From Aquatica leii (taxonomy: Eukaryota > Arthropoda > Insecta > Coleoptera > Lampyridae), in contig CM069432.1 in assembly GCA_035610365.1 (NCBI GenBank), positions 232,460,532 to 232,524,531 of the forward strand: a DNA stretch of 64,000 nt, read 5' to 3'. Made by a program: the position numbers and the translations under genes. Of the stretch, positions 49,445 to 62,169 are shown piece after piece (the first letter of the stretch is position 1; every line of letters starts with the position of its first letter). Below the pieces are notes generated by a model that was not told the origin of the DNA, ran no database searches, and worked only from the letters and a program-made list of their open reading frames with translations.

Positions 49445-50385
49445 GTAGCACAAAGAATATTATTTTATCATCTAATAATTACATAGTATATAAAGTAAAA
49501 ATGAAATAATCAAATAAAATAAAATAATTTAACAATATAAAAAATAATCACAAACTGTAAACATGAGCTGCTAGTACAGCATTCAAACGAGAATAAACAA
49601 TCAAGGTTTTACTACAATACATCCAAGAAAGATGTAACAGTAAATAACTTTTTTTTGTAAGATAGCTGTTGTAAACACGATAACGGAAAACAATAGGGAA
49701 ATTGCATTTAAAGAAAGCACTTGAGATTAGGTTATATATTTAGCTGTTTAGAAAATTATAATTTTTGCAATAAACAGTCGAATTGTCTTTTTTGAAGTAA
49801 CTATTTTTTTACGGTTTATTTACCAATTTTTTTAAGAAGTTGAGAATCGTCATTAATAGTTTTACAAAAAACGGAATTTATCGTCTTCAGTAGATCAAGC
49901 GATACCAAATATTTAATTAATATTTATTTGTTTACAACAAAAACGTTTTAGTTTTTTTAGAAAAATATGATCGATTAAAAATAATAATTTAAGGTTATAC
50001 GGTGTTGGTTTTTATTACAGTTTTTTGGCAGTTTTATTTGCAGACTATAAAGCTACAATATTAACATTAAGTTACACACAGAAAAGCTACACTACGTAGA
50101 TATTTAATTACTTCTAGTTTTAATACCCACAAGCAAACTTTTAAACAAAATAAATTTGTTCTATAATTAACGTAAAAACTAACACACGCTTTAGCTTAAT
50201 TTAAACTACATATACTTTATTTATACAACTAATGTTAGCATAATTTTTTTTCGGTCTTAATTGTAAACGTAATTAATTTATATGACTTTAAATTTAAATT
50301 ATTAGATCAATAAAATCTAGAATACATATAATACGTTGGCTTGGTTCTAAGAGCAGTACAACATTTTAACTCAATCACATTTTAT
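49445..50385. other. AT-rich DNA without gene
   Basis: No coding block or repeat partner was recognised in about 0.9 kb. Confidence 0.5.
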
Positions 50386-50389
50386 ATCT

Positions 50390-51590
50390 TAATCTTCCTC
50401 ATTGTCCAATATGGCGTCTCTTGCATCAGGTGATACAATCAATGTATTCAAAACCATATAAGTTTTTTCAAGGAAAACACACAGATATTAAATTTTCTTA
50501 CTATCTCTATCGTGAGGTCGTTAGCAGCATTAATGTATCCTATGTAAAGTTATGTTATGACTGTGAACAATTTCACTGACACCTTAAAAAGTCCGGACAT
50601 AAAAAAGATGAAAGTGCTTGTGAAACATGCACGAAAATTTTTATACACGTTAACAAATACAAAGAAGCCAGAGTATGCTATAAAAACGATGCAAAAATGT
50701 CGGGTTCTGAACAAGGAACTGACTATTATATATATACTGCGGATTTACGAAAGGTAATTTCTGGTTTGATTTTTGTATTATATTTATCTCGTTTTTACAC
50801 TGTTAGTTTGTATGTAGTACTTAAGAATTCCTATGTACTACTTAGGTACTTATGTACTTATGTAGTGCTCCTTTTTTATATTTTTCTTTGACAAAAGTTT
50901 GAGACTATCATTTGTAACAATATGATATGACGTAATATCTGGGCGCTCTAAAATTGACATAATTACCACATTTTATGATTTTATTTTGTCAGTAAAAGAT
51001 TCTAATCATGTAACAATATGGCCGGACAATTGTGCAGCGCAGAATAAGAAATGGATGCTTTATTCATTTTTTTATTTTTATAATAAATTCAGATGAAGTT
51101 AACATGAAAGCAATAACCTTAATATATTTTGATAGCTGACATACATTTATGTAAGCCGACTCATTGGATTATAGAGCGGATTTTATGATGCAGTAAAAAC
51201 AATTGGCCTTAAGGTTAATGATACGGAGTTAAAACTGTCTGATTTGTATGAATGGAAAGATCATACATCACAATACAAATTAAGTAAAATTGTTCCTCGT
51301 CTTTATTTAGCTGATATTGTTAAAGTCAAGTTTGAGAAGGGACAAAAGACTTTAATATACAAAAATGATTTCCTGGGAGATGAAATAAATTTAAACTTTT
51401 TATTAGCGAAATATTATAAATGGGTATAGAAAAACCAGTCTCCAAAGTTCTTTCCAAAGGTATTCAACCAGACATTAAATGTTTATCACGAATTGTACCA
51501 AGTACTAGAATAACCTTCTGGAACGATCTGCTTTTGGTGGCTAATGCAGAAAACTCAATTATTGATGGTGATAGTGACTAAATGTATTTA
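50390..51590 (+). pseudogene. Multicopy arthropod protein family with Cys-rich core, function unknown
   Basis: Plus-strand pieces in different frames: REVVSSINVSYVKLCYDCEQ (about 50510-50560), HLKKSGHKKDESACETC and VNKYKEARVCYKNDAKM (about 50580-50700), TDYYIYTADLRKVI, then TIWPDNCAAQNKKWMLYSFF (about 51015-51075), YDAVKTIGLKVNDTELKLSD (51190), ADIVKVKFEKGQKTLIYKND (about 51310-51370). The D-N-C-x2-Q-N-K-x-W motif is typical of a large insect family of unannotated proteins that I believe to be transposon-derived. I cannot name the element class. The frame breaks several times, so this copy is dead. Confidence 0.5.
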
Positions 51591-51879
51591 AGTTAGTCTT
51601 ATATATAATAGGTAATTACTGGGCTACAGTAGTTTTGTTGCCCTAGATATGAAAATGATTTTGGGTCTATTTATTTGTTCTGATTTTCTTTGAATCTTTA
51701 TTTTCACTTTATATTACAAAAATCGAAAAACAAGAAACAAAATAACAGATATATTTATGTCAGTTATGTTTTGAGAAATTAGGATACATTGAAGTAAATA
51801 AAGAGGAAAATGTCGAAAATATATTTTATATTTCCATAAAACGCCTTTTATGAGCTTTTCTTTTATAATTTTTTAGGAG

Positions 51880-53512
51880 ACAATCTCTTTTCAAAAACCA
51901 GCAGTAATCTGCCATCATGTGACAATCCTATCGACCCTGATACCTTTCCTCGATCACTTTTAGATCTTGGTGGAACCGCTCTCCCTGTTCCTCACTATAA
52001 TTTCCTAAGTTATCCGGAAATGTATCTGGATGATTGCGCAGATAGTGTAACTTAATAATCATATTTGCTCCTAAAGTCTGAAAGTTTGTCAGCATATTTT
52101 GCACAATTTCTTCATAATTTGCTGCTTTATGGTTACCTAGGAAATGTTCGACAACCAACACAAAACTTTTTCAAGCTTTACTTTCCGGAACAGTTATAAC
52201 TTTGATAAAATCTGAGTCGTTCATCAATTGCCGTATTTGAGGACCATCAAATATTTCACCTTTCAATTTTTCCATTCTAAGGTTCGGAAATTTTCTGCAA
52301 ATGTAATTAAAACAATCTCCGTCCTTGTTCAACCCTTTTACAAATTGCTTCATCATACCTAACTTAATATGTAATGGTGGAAGTATTATTTTGTCTCTGC
52401 TCACCAGCGGTACCCTTGTTACATTGGTTTTACTGACAGTTAAAGAATTTCTTACAGGCCGAACATCTTGTTCCCAATGAAGTTGTTTTGCTCTACTGTC
52501 CCACATACAAATAAAGCAAAGGTATTTTGTGTATTCACTTTGTTGGCCAAGTAAAATTAACCATTTTTAAATCCACACAGATCGGCCATTGGTGCTCCGA
52601 GAATTTAATTTTCTCTAAAACTAATTTTACATTTTCATATTCATTTTTGAGTTTCGTTGAATGGGCAATTGGAATTGATGCAAATTTATTTCCATTGTGC
52701 AATAAGACGCATTTTAAACTTCTTTTGCAACTGTCAATAAAAAGGCACCATTCAGTAGATTTGTATTCTTTTAAACCCATGTCTAGAAGCAGCTTTGCGA
52801 TATCATTACAATACACCAATCCTTTATTTTCAATAAAAAATTGTAATAACTCTTCTTCTCGCATTCTGTATGTAGTAATTGTTACTGTTGGTGCCAATAA
52901 TTTTTTTTCTTTCAATCTTGAGGCTAACAGTTCTGATCGTTGTTTTGATAAATTGAGATCACGTATTAAATCACTGAGTTCATTTTGAGAAAATAACTTT
53001 GACGTAGACGTTTCACCCTCCCATTCACTTCCACTGGTAGACGGTCCCGATTTCTGTGAATTTAGCAACATCATTGTTTCTGAGGGCATGCGAATTACTT
53101 TTGAAACGTAAATAGGCTGAGGGAGATTTTTACTGTGTAAAACCGGACATTTCGTAAACTGTAAGTCTGGGTATCTCCAGGTTTGATTTCGATTAAAACC
53201 TTAAACATATACTACGCAAAAGTAACAATCATCTAAATGATTCGTAGGCTCCATCCAGATCATAGGAATACCAAAGTTTAATCCAGGACGTTCTCCTTTC
53301 TTCCACAACCGTAAAGGCTCAACACAGGACTTACAAACTTTATTAGGAACCCATGCTACACCTAATTTGTCCATTTTCAAACCGAAATAATCAACATAAG
53401 TCTCCTTGACAAAGTCTGTGATATTTCTTTTTTGTTTTTTTGGTATATAAACACCGCAAATATAACAAAATAAATCACTACACTATTTATACTTTTTTCG
53501 TGACGAACTCAT
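51880..53512 (-). pseudogene. Multicopy arthropod protein family, nearly full-length (copy B)
   Basis: On the minus strand, from the ATG at 53512: MSSSRKKYK, FCYICGVYIPKKQKRNITDF, VAWVPNKVCKSCVEPLRLWK, MIWMEPTNHLDDCYFC (to about 53230); then the long open frame 53089-52535 (ELSDLIRDLNLSKQRSELLA, EWCLFIDSCKRSLKCVLLHN, WPICVDLKMVNF); then 52506-52171 (LPPLHIKLGMMKQFVKGLNK, FPNLRMEKLKGEIFDGPQIR) and 52161-51928 (VVEHFLGNHKAANYEEIVQN, NYSEEQGERFHQDLKVIEER, YQG). It belongs to the same family as 1-665. A conserved C-x2-C N-terminus and the EQGERFHQD motif are family hallmarks as I remember them. A few stops and frameshifts break it. The function is unknown and mobile-element origin is likely. Confidence 0.6.
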
Positions 53513-53519
53513 ACTTTAA

Positions 53520-54150
53520 AAAACAAGACAAATATATTAGAATGGACATTCAGTAATTGAAACAAAAGATTAATCCATGACAACTTATCCAGATTCACAT
53601 GTAAGTACTATAATATTATCAAATAACTAAGATCTCAGCTGTGGAGCAAGGGCTGAGAGTGGGGATCACGTGATGTTTGTATGCGCGAAAAAGTTGCACA
53701 AAAGCTTAATCATGACTGGAAAATTAAATTTTATTTCTAACAAGCCGATAATTGTTTAAAATATAAGATATGCAAAAATCATGAAAATACGAACACATTG
53801 AGCACTTTCATGAATATATTCGTAATCTGGGCACTTGAAAACATAAAAATTTACGATGAAATCCAGGGCAACAAAAAAAGTTTGTAGATATATAATATAA
53901 TTTTTTGTGTTAAATAGGTTTGTTAAATTTATTATCATAGGCCTTCATGTAATAAATGTGTTTATTCTAAATAGTAAACTTATTTTTGAACATATACGCC
54001 CATATGATTTAACAAATGTTTAATACTAGCTTACAGACTTTATTTAAAAATGTCGTATCTAACAAAAGTTCCAAAACCCTTAAGATAATCACTAAATTCA
54101 AATTAGTATAAAACTTCTTTTCTCGAGAATTAAGTTTGATCCGCCCTTTT
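53520..54150. other. Spacer without gene
   Basis: AT-rich DNA; the minus frame at 53756-53938 has no recognisable family. Confidence 0.45.
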
Positions 54151-54154
54151 GAGT

Positions 54155-55010
54155 TAACATGGCAGAACAATACACATATAATAGATACTACAAATGACTT
54201 TTACAAACTAAGACCTTTTATTTCTAGCCTCAACAAATTTTTAAGGAATTTTTGGTTGGGTTAGCAATAAAGCTGAATATTGACGAGGGCATGATACTCT
54301 ATTACGGAAAGTACTACATTAAACAATACTTAAATGGCAAGTCTATAAGAATTGGTTTTCATAATTGGGTTTTATGTACTAATATTATTAACCTGCTGGC
54401 TCTCTACCTTTATGCAATAAAAATGTACAGAAACAAACGAAACTGACTTTGGATTAGGTAGTCTAGTAATACTTTCTCTAGTGAAACCAAAATGAAAATT
54501 ACAAATTGTTTGTTTCTGCGGGCTTACTAAGTCATCTTGCTGAACAAAGTTTTTGTGGCAACCAAACGCTTTGTAATAATTAGTCAGACAACTGCTCGCT
54601 AAAAAGTGTGAAGTAAAATAAAGTGTAAAAACAATATTAATCACCGACATTTTGCAGCAAAAATGTACTCCGATACTCCAGAGATCCAAAATCAAAAATC
54701 ATTCTACCAGCGATACTACACAAATATAACAAAGAGAAAAATGGAGTCAATAAGTTAGATAAAATGGTAACCAATTACACAACTAGGATTCGACAGTGCC
54801 AGTGGTGATGTCCAATTTTTGTTAATTTTTTTAATATGTGCGTTGTGAACTTCTGGTTGCTGATGATATGATTCCATGTTAATGAACCAGCTGCCCAAAG
54901 CTTATTGCAATTCAGAAAAACGTGTGTTTTGTATACATACGGAGTCAAAATTAAGTCGGAAGGGCTTAAACTAGCGGTTGTAATTTCAAAAAATAGATTG
55001 TATAACTAAC
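54155..55010 (+). pseudogene. piggyBac-type transposase fragment
   Basis: Plus-strand pieces: TNDFYKLRPFISSLNKFLRN (about 54190-54250), LAIKLNIDEGMILYYGKYYI and KQYLNGKSIRIGFHNWVLCT (54265-54385; the DEGM block holds a conserved Asp), TDFGLGSLVILSLV (about 54435-54480), LHKYNKEKNGVNKLDKMVTN and YTTRIRQCQW (54715-54825), ending FRKTCVLYTYG (about 54905-54945). This is the piggyBac order with the DNWFTS-type block removed. It belongs to a different subfamily from the 6.6 and 58.6 kb copies. Several frame breaks are present and the ends were not found. Confidence 0.7.
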
Positions 55011-58000
55011 TATATATGAATACGACTTTGTTCTTGGATGTAGCTATTTTATATTTGAAATATAGCAAAAAAAAAAGAAACATTTTTGTTTTTTGCCCAT
55101 AAGCTACTTATTAATTTTCTTCAATCTGCAAAAACATTCTGGAAACCACTCGTAGATTACTTCTCAACGCACAGACAACAAATTTTGTTTGCATACAATA
55201 CAATGTTAAATGGTGTAACATTCAAATGTAATAGTAGAGCATGTGCGTCAAATGGGACACCCCGGAAAAACAAGTTTTGAAATTCACCTGATTTAACGGT
55301 TCAGCAAAATTCTGGAAGTGCTTTTCTAGATTTTCCGGTAACCAAACGGAAGATTTATGCATTTATAGATGCTATCACAATATACAAAGCTACTGTCGCG
55401 TCTTGGGATGAAGCTCTTAAGTCGTTGCGTCATGCTTTCGGTTATAAAAAACCGCTCTTATCGCGCTAGAATGTCTACTCTGAATTTTCCGAAAATCATA
55501 AACTACATACTATTTATGGTCTTTTGAACTCTAGAATTAGAACTCTGTTACCAAGAGAAGGAATTACTGATTTTTCTACTCTTGTTGACAGAGCTTGATC
55601 TGTGGAACAAATTTTATGGACAAACATGATGTTTACTTACCACAAAAAAATCATTTGCTTGCTACTGATAAGTCCTTAAAACTTAGACCTAAATGTACCT
55701 ATTGTCATAACTATGGTCATGTCAAAGACGGTTGTAAAAAATTTGCTGCTTCACTAGCACGCTAACAAAAACCCATTATTGAAAATCAATCTTTGCTTCC
55801 TGTTAACAAACTAGGATACGTAAGATCTCAATGTCCTCAATGCCAACCTAGCACTAGCTTTGTTAAGTCTCCTGTTACACACTTAACATCATCTTTCGAC
55901 GTATTGATGACTGAAGTTTATTCGGATGCTAATCGTTTCATATTTCATATAAAAGTTGCTGGCCTTGAAGGATTAGCTTGTGTCGATACCGGAGCAAAAT
56001 GTAGTATTGCTGGACATAAGTTGTATATGCATTTAAAAAACAATAAATTTTTGTTTGCCCCGGACAAAGGAACAATGAAACTGGCTGATAGCGTCCTCAG
56101 AAAAGTTGTTGTTTACACCTTTTAATGCAACGTTATTGTAGAAGGAAGAGTTGTTTGAACTAGTTTTATGGCCGTGCCTTCTCGCCTAGAAAGCAAGACA
56201 CTTCTGAGTATAGATTTCCTTACCAATGCCAATGTTTTGCTAAGCATTTCAAAAATGCAACGGTGGTTTAAAGATGATGTTTATATAAAGCATGCATTTT
56301 ATTCTCCACCCTGTCCCGTACTCGCTACTGCTATTTCTAATACAGATAGAGATTTCTTTAATGTAACTACTTCATTTCGCAAAAACAAAGCAGTTTCATT
56401 AAGAGCCGTCGAAAAACAACGCCTAAAAAAATTGTTGACTGACTATAAAAATGTTTTTGAAAATGTACATGGACCTACTCCTTACATTGAACATGCAATT
56501 AGTCTTGTCGATGACACTCCGATAGCAGGCTTATAGGCTAAGCCTAAGAAAACTGAACTTTTGAAAGAAAAAATTGATAAGCTCCTCGCTTCTTATATAA
56601 TTGAAGAATGTGACTCTGCTTACGCTGCTTTAGTGGTGCTGGTTCCTAAAAAGGAACCTGTCAAAATAAGAATGTGTAGAGACTTTTGTCGCCTAAATTC
56701 CCTCACGGTGCTTGATAAATACCCGTTGCTTAGTGTTGCTTATTTATGCAGTCGCCGGTGGATATAACCAAAACTCAATTTGTCATAACAAAAAAAAACA
56801 GTTAACTTTATTACTTGATGAGTACGATTTTTTTAGAAGTGCTTTAGCTTGATTCTACATTTAATATGTGCCCAACTTATGAAAACTTGTTGGATAAAAA
56901 TAGTAAAAGGCTTGCGCCTTACATTAATAATTCAAACGTATTTTTAACAATCTTCAACACCTAACATTGAGGACCTTTTGCATAACGCTAAGCAAACACT
57001 CTACATGTGAAGACCTTGATAAAACAGGATTTATTACTCGTTTTGGCATTCTTCGCTATCGTTGCATGCTCTTTGGTTTACGCAATGCTCCTGCGACTTT
57101 TCAAAGATTGATCGACCAGTTTCGCGCTGGACTAACTAACTGGTCTTACGGTACTAGCATATACCGATGACTTTATTGTTCTATCACGTTCATTTGATGA
57201 ACATTTTAGAGACTTACAAAAAGTATTTGAAAGATTTATTTTGTTTAAAGTATGTGTAAATCGTTTAAAGTGTACGTTCGCGTGTGATTCGGTTCGTTAT
57301 CTCGGATATTTGATAACGCCAGGTGGAATACAAGCCGACCTTCAAAAAACTCGCGCAATAATAGATATGCCACGACCTACTAATGTCAAGCATGTCATCT
57401 CGTTCTTACAAACGTGTAGCTGCTTTCGGCGCGTTATTGAACATTTCGCCAACATTTCAAAACCGCTTAGTTTACTGACTTGCAAAGAAGCAAAATTTAA
57501 GTGGGGAGATGCTTAAGAAACCGCATTTACTAAGTTAAAACAGGCATTATCGTCTCGTCCAATTTTAAGGCAAGCAGATTCAGATCAAATGTGATGCAAG
57601 GTCATACACTATTGGAGCATGTCTACTTCAAAGGGAGGGTGCAGATGAAAGGTTTGTGGAGTATATCAGTCGCCTTCTCACTTCTGCTGAAGTCAATTAC
57701 TATTGTACGGAACGTGAATCTCTAAGTTTGGTGTATGCTGTAACAAAATTTCAGGGTTATATAGAAGGATCACAAGTTGTTATTGAAACTGATCATCAAC
57801 CTTTCAAATGACTAATGTCATTGCAATCTCCAAGTAGTCGCTTGGCTCGGTGGGCCTTGGTGTTACAAAGCTACGATCTACAAATAGATTATATACCAGG
57901 AAAAACTAACGTCATAGCCGACTGTCGTTCACGACCGCCTTTGGACGCTGGTATACAACGGACTGTTTCAGTTAGCACTGTAACAACGCTCTTACAACAA

Positions 58001-58607
58001 GAATCTGCAAGAAATCTTAGGGAGGAACGAAAGGATTATAGATACCTTTGGATCGGACAACCCGAATCTAATTGATTATACTCGATGGACGGATCGTGGT
58101 TATGTCCTGCTATCTGGTGTGCTGTATCGCTATGTGCCTAATGTTGACTTCGAATATGCTTAATTAGTTGTCCCAAAATTTAAAATTGAAAAAGTCTTGC
58201 GTGAACATTACGACTTATCTACCAGCGGCCACTATGACATCGAAAAAACATTGCGTCGAATTTCTAATAGTTTTTACTGGCCTACTATGGCATCGAGGTG
58301 TTACTAACCATGTCAAAAAATGTATAGCTTGTCAGCGTTATAAGCCCACTAACCCTAAACCTGCTGGGTTGCTACACACTCTTATCTTCAATCAGCGCTT
58401 TGAGACGCTTGCAATTTATTTGTTTGGACTACTTCCCAAAGCCCCCACTGGCGAGAAATGGGTGTTTGCAATTGAAGATACCGCTACTAAATGGATGGAG
58501 CTGTTTGCATTGACTACCGCCATTGCAAAGACATGTGCAAAATGTCTTGTAGACAAAGTAATTTTACGGCATGGAACACCACGTCGAATCGTCAGTGACA
58601 ATGGACC

Positions 58608-59963
58608 TTAACCCTAAAACACTAACGTACGTAAATTTTACGTGTAGTAGTATGAAATTGCAATATACAATAATAGTGTTATCTAAAATGGCACAAAAAG
58701 CTAAACGCTACTATTCTGATCAAGAATTGGATAGACTTTTAAATGGTAGTGGTGAATTTTGTGGCAGTGAAATCGAAGATTGTGTAGAAACAGACAGAGA
58801 CAGTGACAACAGTGTTAGTGATCCATATTTTGTACCAAATCTAGAAAATGTGGATGAGATTGAAGAGCAATCTGCCGCTCATTCTACTTCAAAGGAAGCA
58901 GGACCGTCAAAAACCAAAAAGTCAAAAAGGAGCAAATATCCAGTCCACATAGCAGTGCTAGAAAATCACACAATTCCTTTTAATGTAGAACTTCTTCAGG
59001 GAAAAAATAATTATAAATGGCACATTAAATCTGTTTATAATGAAGCAAGAAAGGTACTCTACAAAGAAATGTAATTAATCACATCAAGACAGCTGCTATC
59101 AGAATATTACGTAAAAAATTTAACTAACAATTTGGGGCAGCAATAGAAACGTTACCATGGACAATTGGTTCACCAGCATTCCGTTAGCAGAAGATCTACT
59201 AGAAGCACCATACAAATTAACGGTAGTTGGAACTCTACGTAAAAATAAGAAGGAAATTCCATTAGAATTTATACAATCCAGCAAAACGCGTCCCAGTGGT
59301 AGTTCCATGTTTGGCTTCACCGACAAGATGACACTTGTTTCATACAAGCCAAAAGAAGATAATAAAGAGTTGTTGACACATTCGACCAAATGAGCCAAAA
59401 TATAGATGTTGTAACAGAAAAACTAAACGTTGGCCTTTATGTTATTTTTATATGTTGAATATAGCTGTATTGAATTCATACGTTATATATTACTACAATA
59501 ATATAAATCAAAAGAAAAGCCCCCTCTAGACAAAATTTTTATCTAAAATTGCAAGAGCAACTAACAAATCAATGGTAAAGACTGAAACGAACAAACCTAG
59601 GAAAAAGGACCTATTGTGGAATTTCTCCTACATCAAAGAAACGGATAACAACAATTTGTTTTGGCTGTAAAAAACCTTTATGTGGTAAGCACCAAGTGAA
59701 AATTTGTGCAAGTTGTAGTGATGAGTTATAAAATTGAACGACCTGTAGTTTTTATCATTTTATATGTGAATTCTTTTGTTTTAATCCCCTATTTGATATT
59801 TGACATGTGCTTTAACAATTAAATACTTATACCCTATACTTTAGTAAAAGAAAGTTTAAATATTTTTATTTATTCGCCCTTAACTGTGATTTCCAACGCA
59901 TACGTAAATTTTAGGTGCGTTAGTAATAAGCGTGAAAAATTATGGTTATAGTTCTAGGGTTAA
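58608..59963 (+). mobile_element. Internally deleted piggyBac element in the gypsy integrase, TTAA duplication
   Basis: TTAA at 58608-58611 and 59960-59963 flank a 1348-base element with ends CCCTAAAAC and, read inward from the right, CCCTAGAAC. The N-terminal coding part is at 58688-59074 (MAQKAKRYYSDQELDRLLNG, then an acidic region and KRSKYPVHIAVLE). A deletion follows near 59075-59100. The coding sequence then resumes at about 59128 with SNRNVTMDNWFTSIPLAEDL, the DNWFTS block with one catalytic Asp, and LTVVGTLRKNKKEIP. The Cys-rich end TTICFGCKKPLCGKHQVKIC, followed by ASC, is at 59650-59730. The earlier catalytic region is gone, so it could move only with help. The clean TTAA duplication suggests a younger insertion than its host. 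Confidence 0.9.
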
Positions 59964-60269
59964 TTCGTTGATGAAGTTATACAAATAGTAGCTTATTGCT
60001 TAAATTTTCGACAAAATTTGATTCTTGTCTATCATCCTTCAGCAAATCCTGAAGAAAGACGCAACAGAGATCTAAATATCTAATTGGGGATCATTTGTGG
60101 TGAAGATCATACTCGATTGGAAGAAACTTTGCCTGCAGTAAGGTTTTCAATGAATACGTGTATAAACGGTAGCACAGGGTATTCACCGGCATTTCTCGCT
60201 TTTGGAAGAGAACCGCGAATACCATACGAAGTGTGTTATGTTAAAAGTTGGTAGTTCAATTTTTTAGTA

Positions 60270-61410
60270 TAACAATTTCTTCAAGTACAAAAATTTATCC
60301 TGAGAACCAACTAGTCTTTCGTCGAGATGTCAAATTTTAGACAGCATATTTTATTTCACTTCCTATAAGATCATCAACGAGCTCTGTATTTTTACGCCAA
60401 ACGCGGCTTTCCCCTTTAGGGTATTTTACGCTACTATGCGAATGAATTTGTAAAAGCTTAGTCGGAGTAAGTTGGTAGATTTCTCTTGATTGTAGGTTTA
60501 ATTTGATTCTGTCCTAATTGTCTGTAGCGGATTTCGGTACCCACCACACGTTTACCGTTATCAGTGAAGATAGCGATCAGGTGGCATAGTTGAAAAAACT
60601 CCCATGACATCACGTTATTGAAACGTAACTATTTACACCGTCAAGGGTTGGAAACTTTCAGGAAACCTCTTTTGAGATGAGCTACTACTATAAATTATTC
60701 TGTTAAGTCGGAGGGAAACGCTGCGCATTTGCGATCTCAAATTGGATGTTAAAGGGAAGATTTATTTGTTTTAATGTTGTATGTTCGTTTGTGTTGGATT
60801 TAATATTACGTTTTAGGTAACTCAAGTACGGAATTAGCTAATCCCCAACTGGATAAAACCTAACTGTGAGTATTACAATTTCAAATTTTACGATTTGTAA
60901 TTCGGTGATCATGTCGATTGTTGACCGTACGTGCATGTTCGATTAACACAATTAATAATAAGATCATGTTGTGCTTTACAAAGTCATATGCAGTGCACGT
61001 TGAGTTTCGAAGGCTTAAATTGTTTTGTTGTATACTTTGGCGATTTTAAATTTGCGAATATAAATTCATACTTTCTGCGTATGTAAAAGTTTAGACCGAC
61101 AGGGTCATTTTAGTGTACGGTGTGTTGCCCAGTATAAGCCGCAACTTATATTTGATTTGACCCACGTATTAACGTTTGGAAAATTTAACTTATGTACCTT
61201 CTTCATCCTCTTTGATATTATTGTCTGTGATAAAATAAATATATATTCTGTGTTATTACTTCTGTCGTGATATTAGTTTTTTTCCAGTTACGGGCCGAGT
61301 TAGACGGTATCTTCCTAATTTAATCTTTTATCGTCTTGGCGCCTTGTTTATAGATTTAAGTTATAATTTAGCATTACAAAGCCTGCGATTTCTCTCCGGA
61401 GAAACTGTGC
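60270..61410 (+). repeat. Solo-LTR-like block, copy 2 (inside the gypsy fossil)
   Basis: Same sequence and orientation as 46140-47280, including TAATTGTCTGTAGCGGATTT, GACCGACAGGGTCATTTTAG and GATAAAATAAATATATATTC. It sits between the integrase core and tail of the gypsy fossil and holds no protein. The family of the parent element is unknown. Confidence 0.65.
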
Positions 61411-62169
61411 TTTGTTTTGTTACAAGAAGACCAGCGTAACAAATATTGGCTGGCCAACTCAAGGAACCTGATTTTCTCGTAACAAGTGCATCACGATCTA
61501 CGTGCTATTATCTAAAACGAAAATTTTGTACCTGAGTTCACTAGAGAAACTCATGAAATAAAACAGGATGCTGCAAAAAAACATGCTGACAAAGCTAGAC
61601 GTGAAGTTACTCTGTACAACGCCGGTGATTTGGTCATTGTCAATGTACACCAATTGAGTAACTCAGCCAAGCAGTTTACATCCAAGCTCGCTCCTTTACG
61701 CGACGGGCCGAATTTAATTACTAAGCGAAACTCGCCTGCTTCTTACCAGGTGGCCCATATCCACAAACTGGATGTGTCCCTTGGCAATTATGTATCGTAT
61801 ACTAAAGGAACGATGGATACTCCTATCTGCTCTATCCACGAGGAAGAGCAAAAAAGTCTACTGCGGTAAGCTCTGATCTTGCCTCAAATATTAATCAGTA
61901 TGTTGCAGACGGCGAGGCAAGAAATCCTTCGAAACAAAGTCAAGTGACCGATGGCGTTCCTTTTATTCTCTTCAATCTTCCATCTTTACGTCGAAGTCAG
62001 CATCTCCAAGAACGTCCTGAAACGTCACCTCATTACAAAATCAATTTTCTTGATTTCTTTCCGGAAAGGTTACCGAAAACCAAATGGGAAGTGTGTAACA
62101 TTCAAATGTAATAGTAGAGCGTGCGCATCGAATGGAACACCCCAGAAAAACAAATTTTGAAAGTGAGCG

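Larger units (their letters stand above)
55211..62160 (+). mobile_element. Ty3/gypsy retrotransposon fossil with two nested insertions
   Basis: A direct repeat of about 68 bases brackets the element (55211-55280 and 62092-62160, both containing GTAACATTCAAATGTAATAG and ACACCCC-GAAAAACAA). Between them, in order: gag with a CCHC knuckle (about 55690-55740), an aspartic protease with a D-T-G (about 55980), reverse transcriptase (about 56560-57500), RNase H (about 57590-57940) and integrase with its HHCC finger and catalytic core (58200-58607 and 59964-60240), then an integrase tail (61500-61870). It is interrupted by an internally deleted piggyBac (58612-59959) and by a solo-LTR-like block (60270-61410). 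It is broken by roughly a dozen mutations and is older than both insertions. Confidence 0.85.

Noticed and set aside
50557-50757. Separate 66-residue gene MTVNNFTD...
   Set aside because: It overlaps in another frame the better-supported Cys-rich family pieces (KDESACETC, NKYKEARVCYKND).
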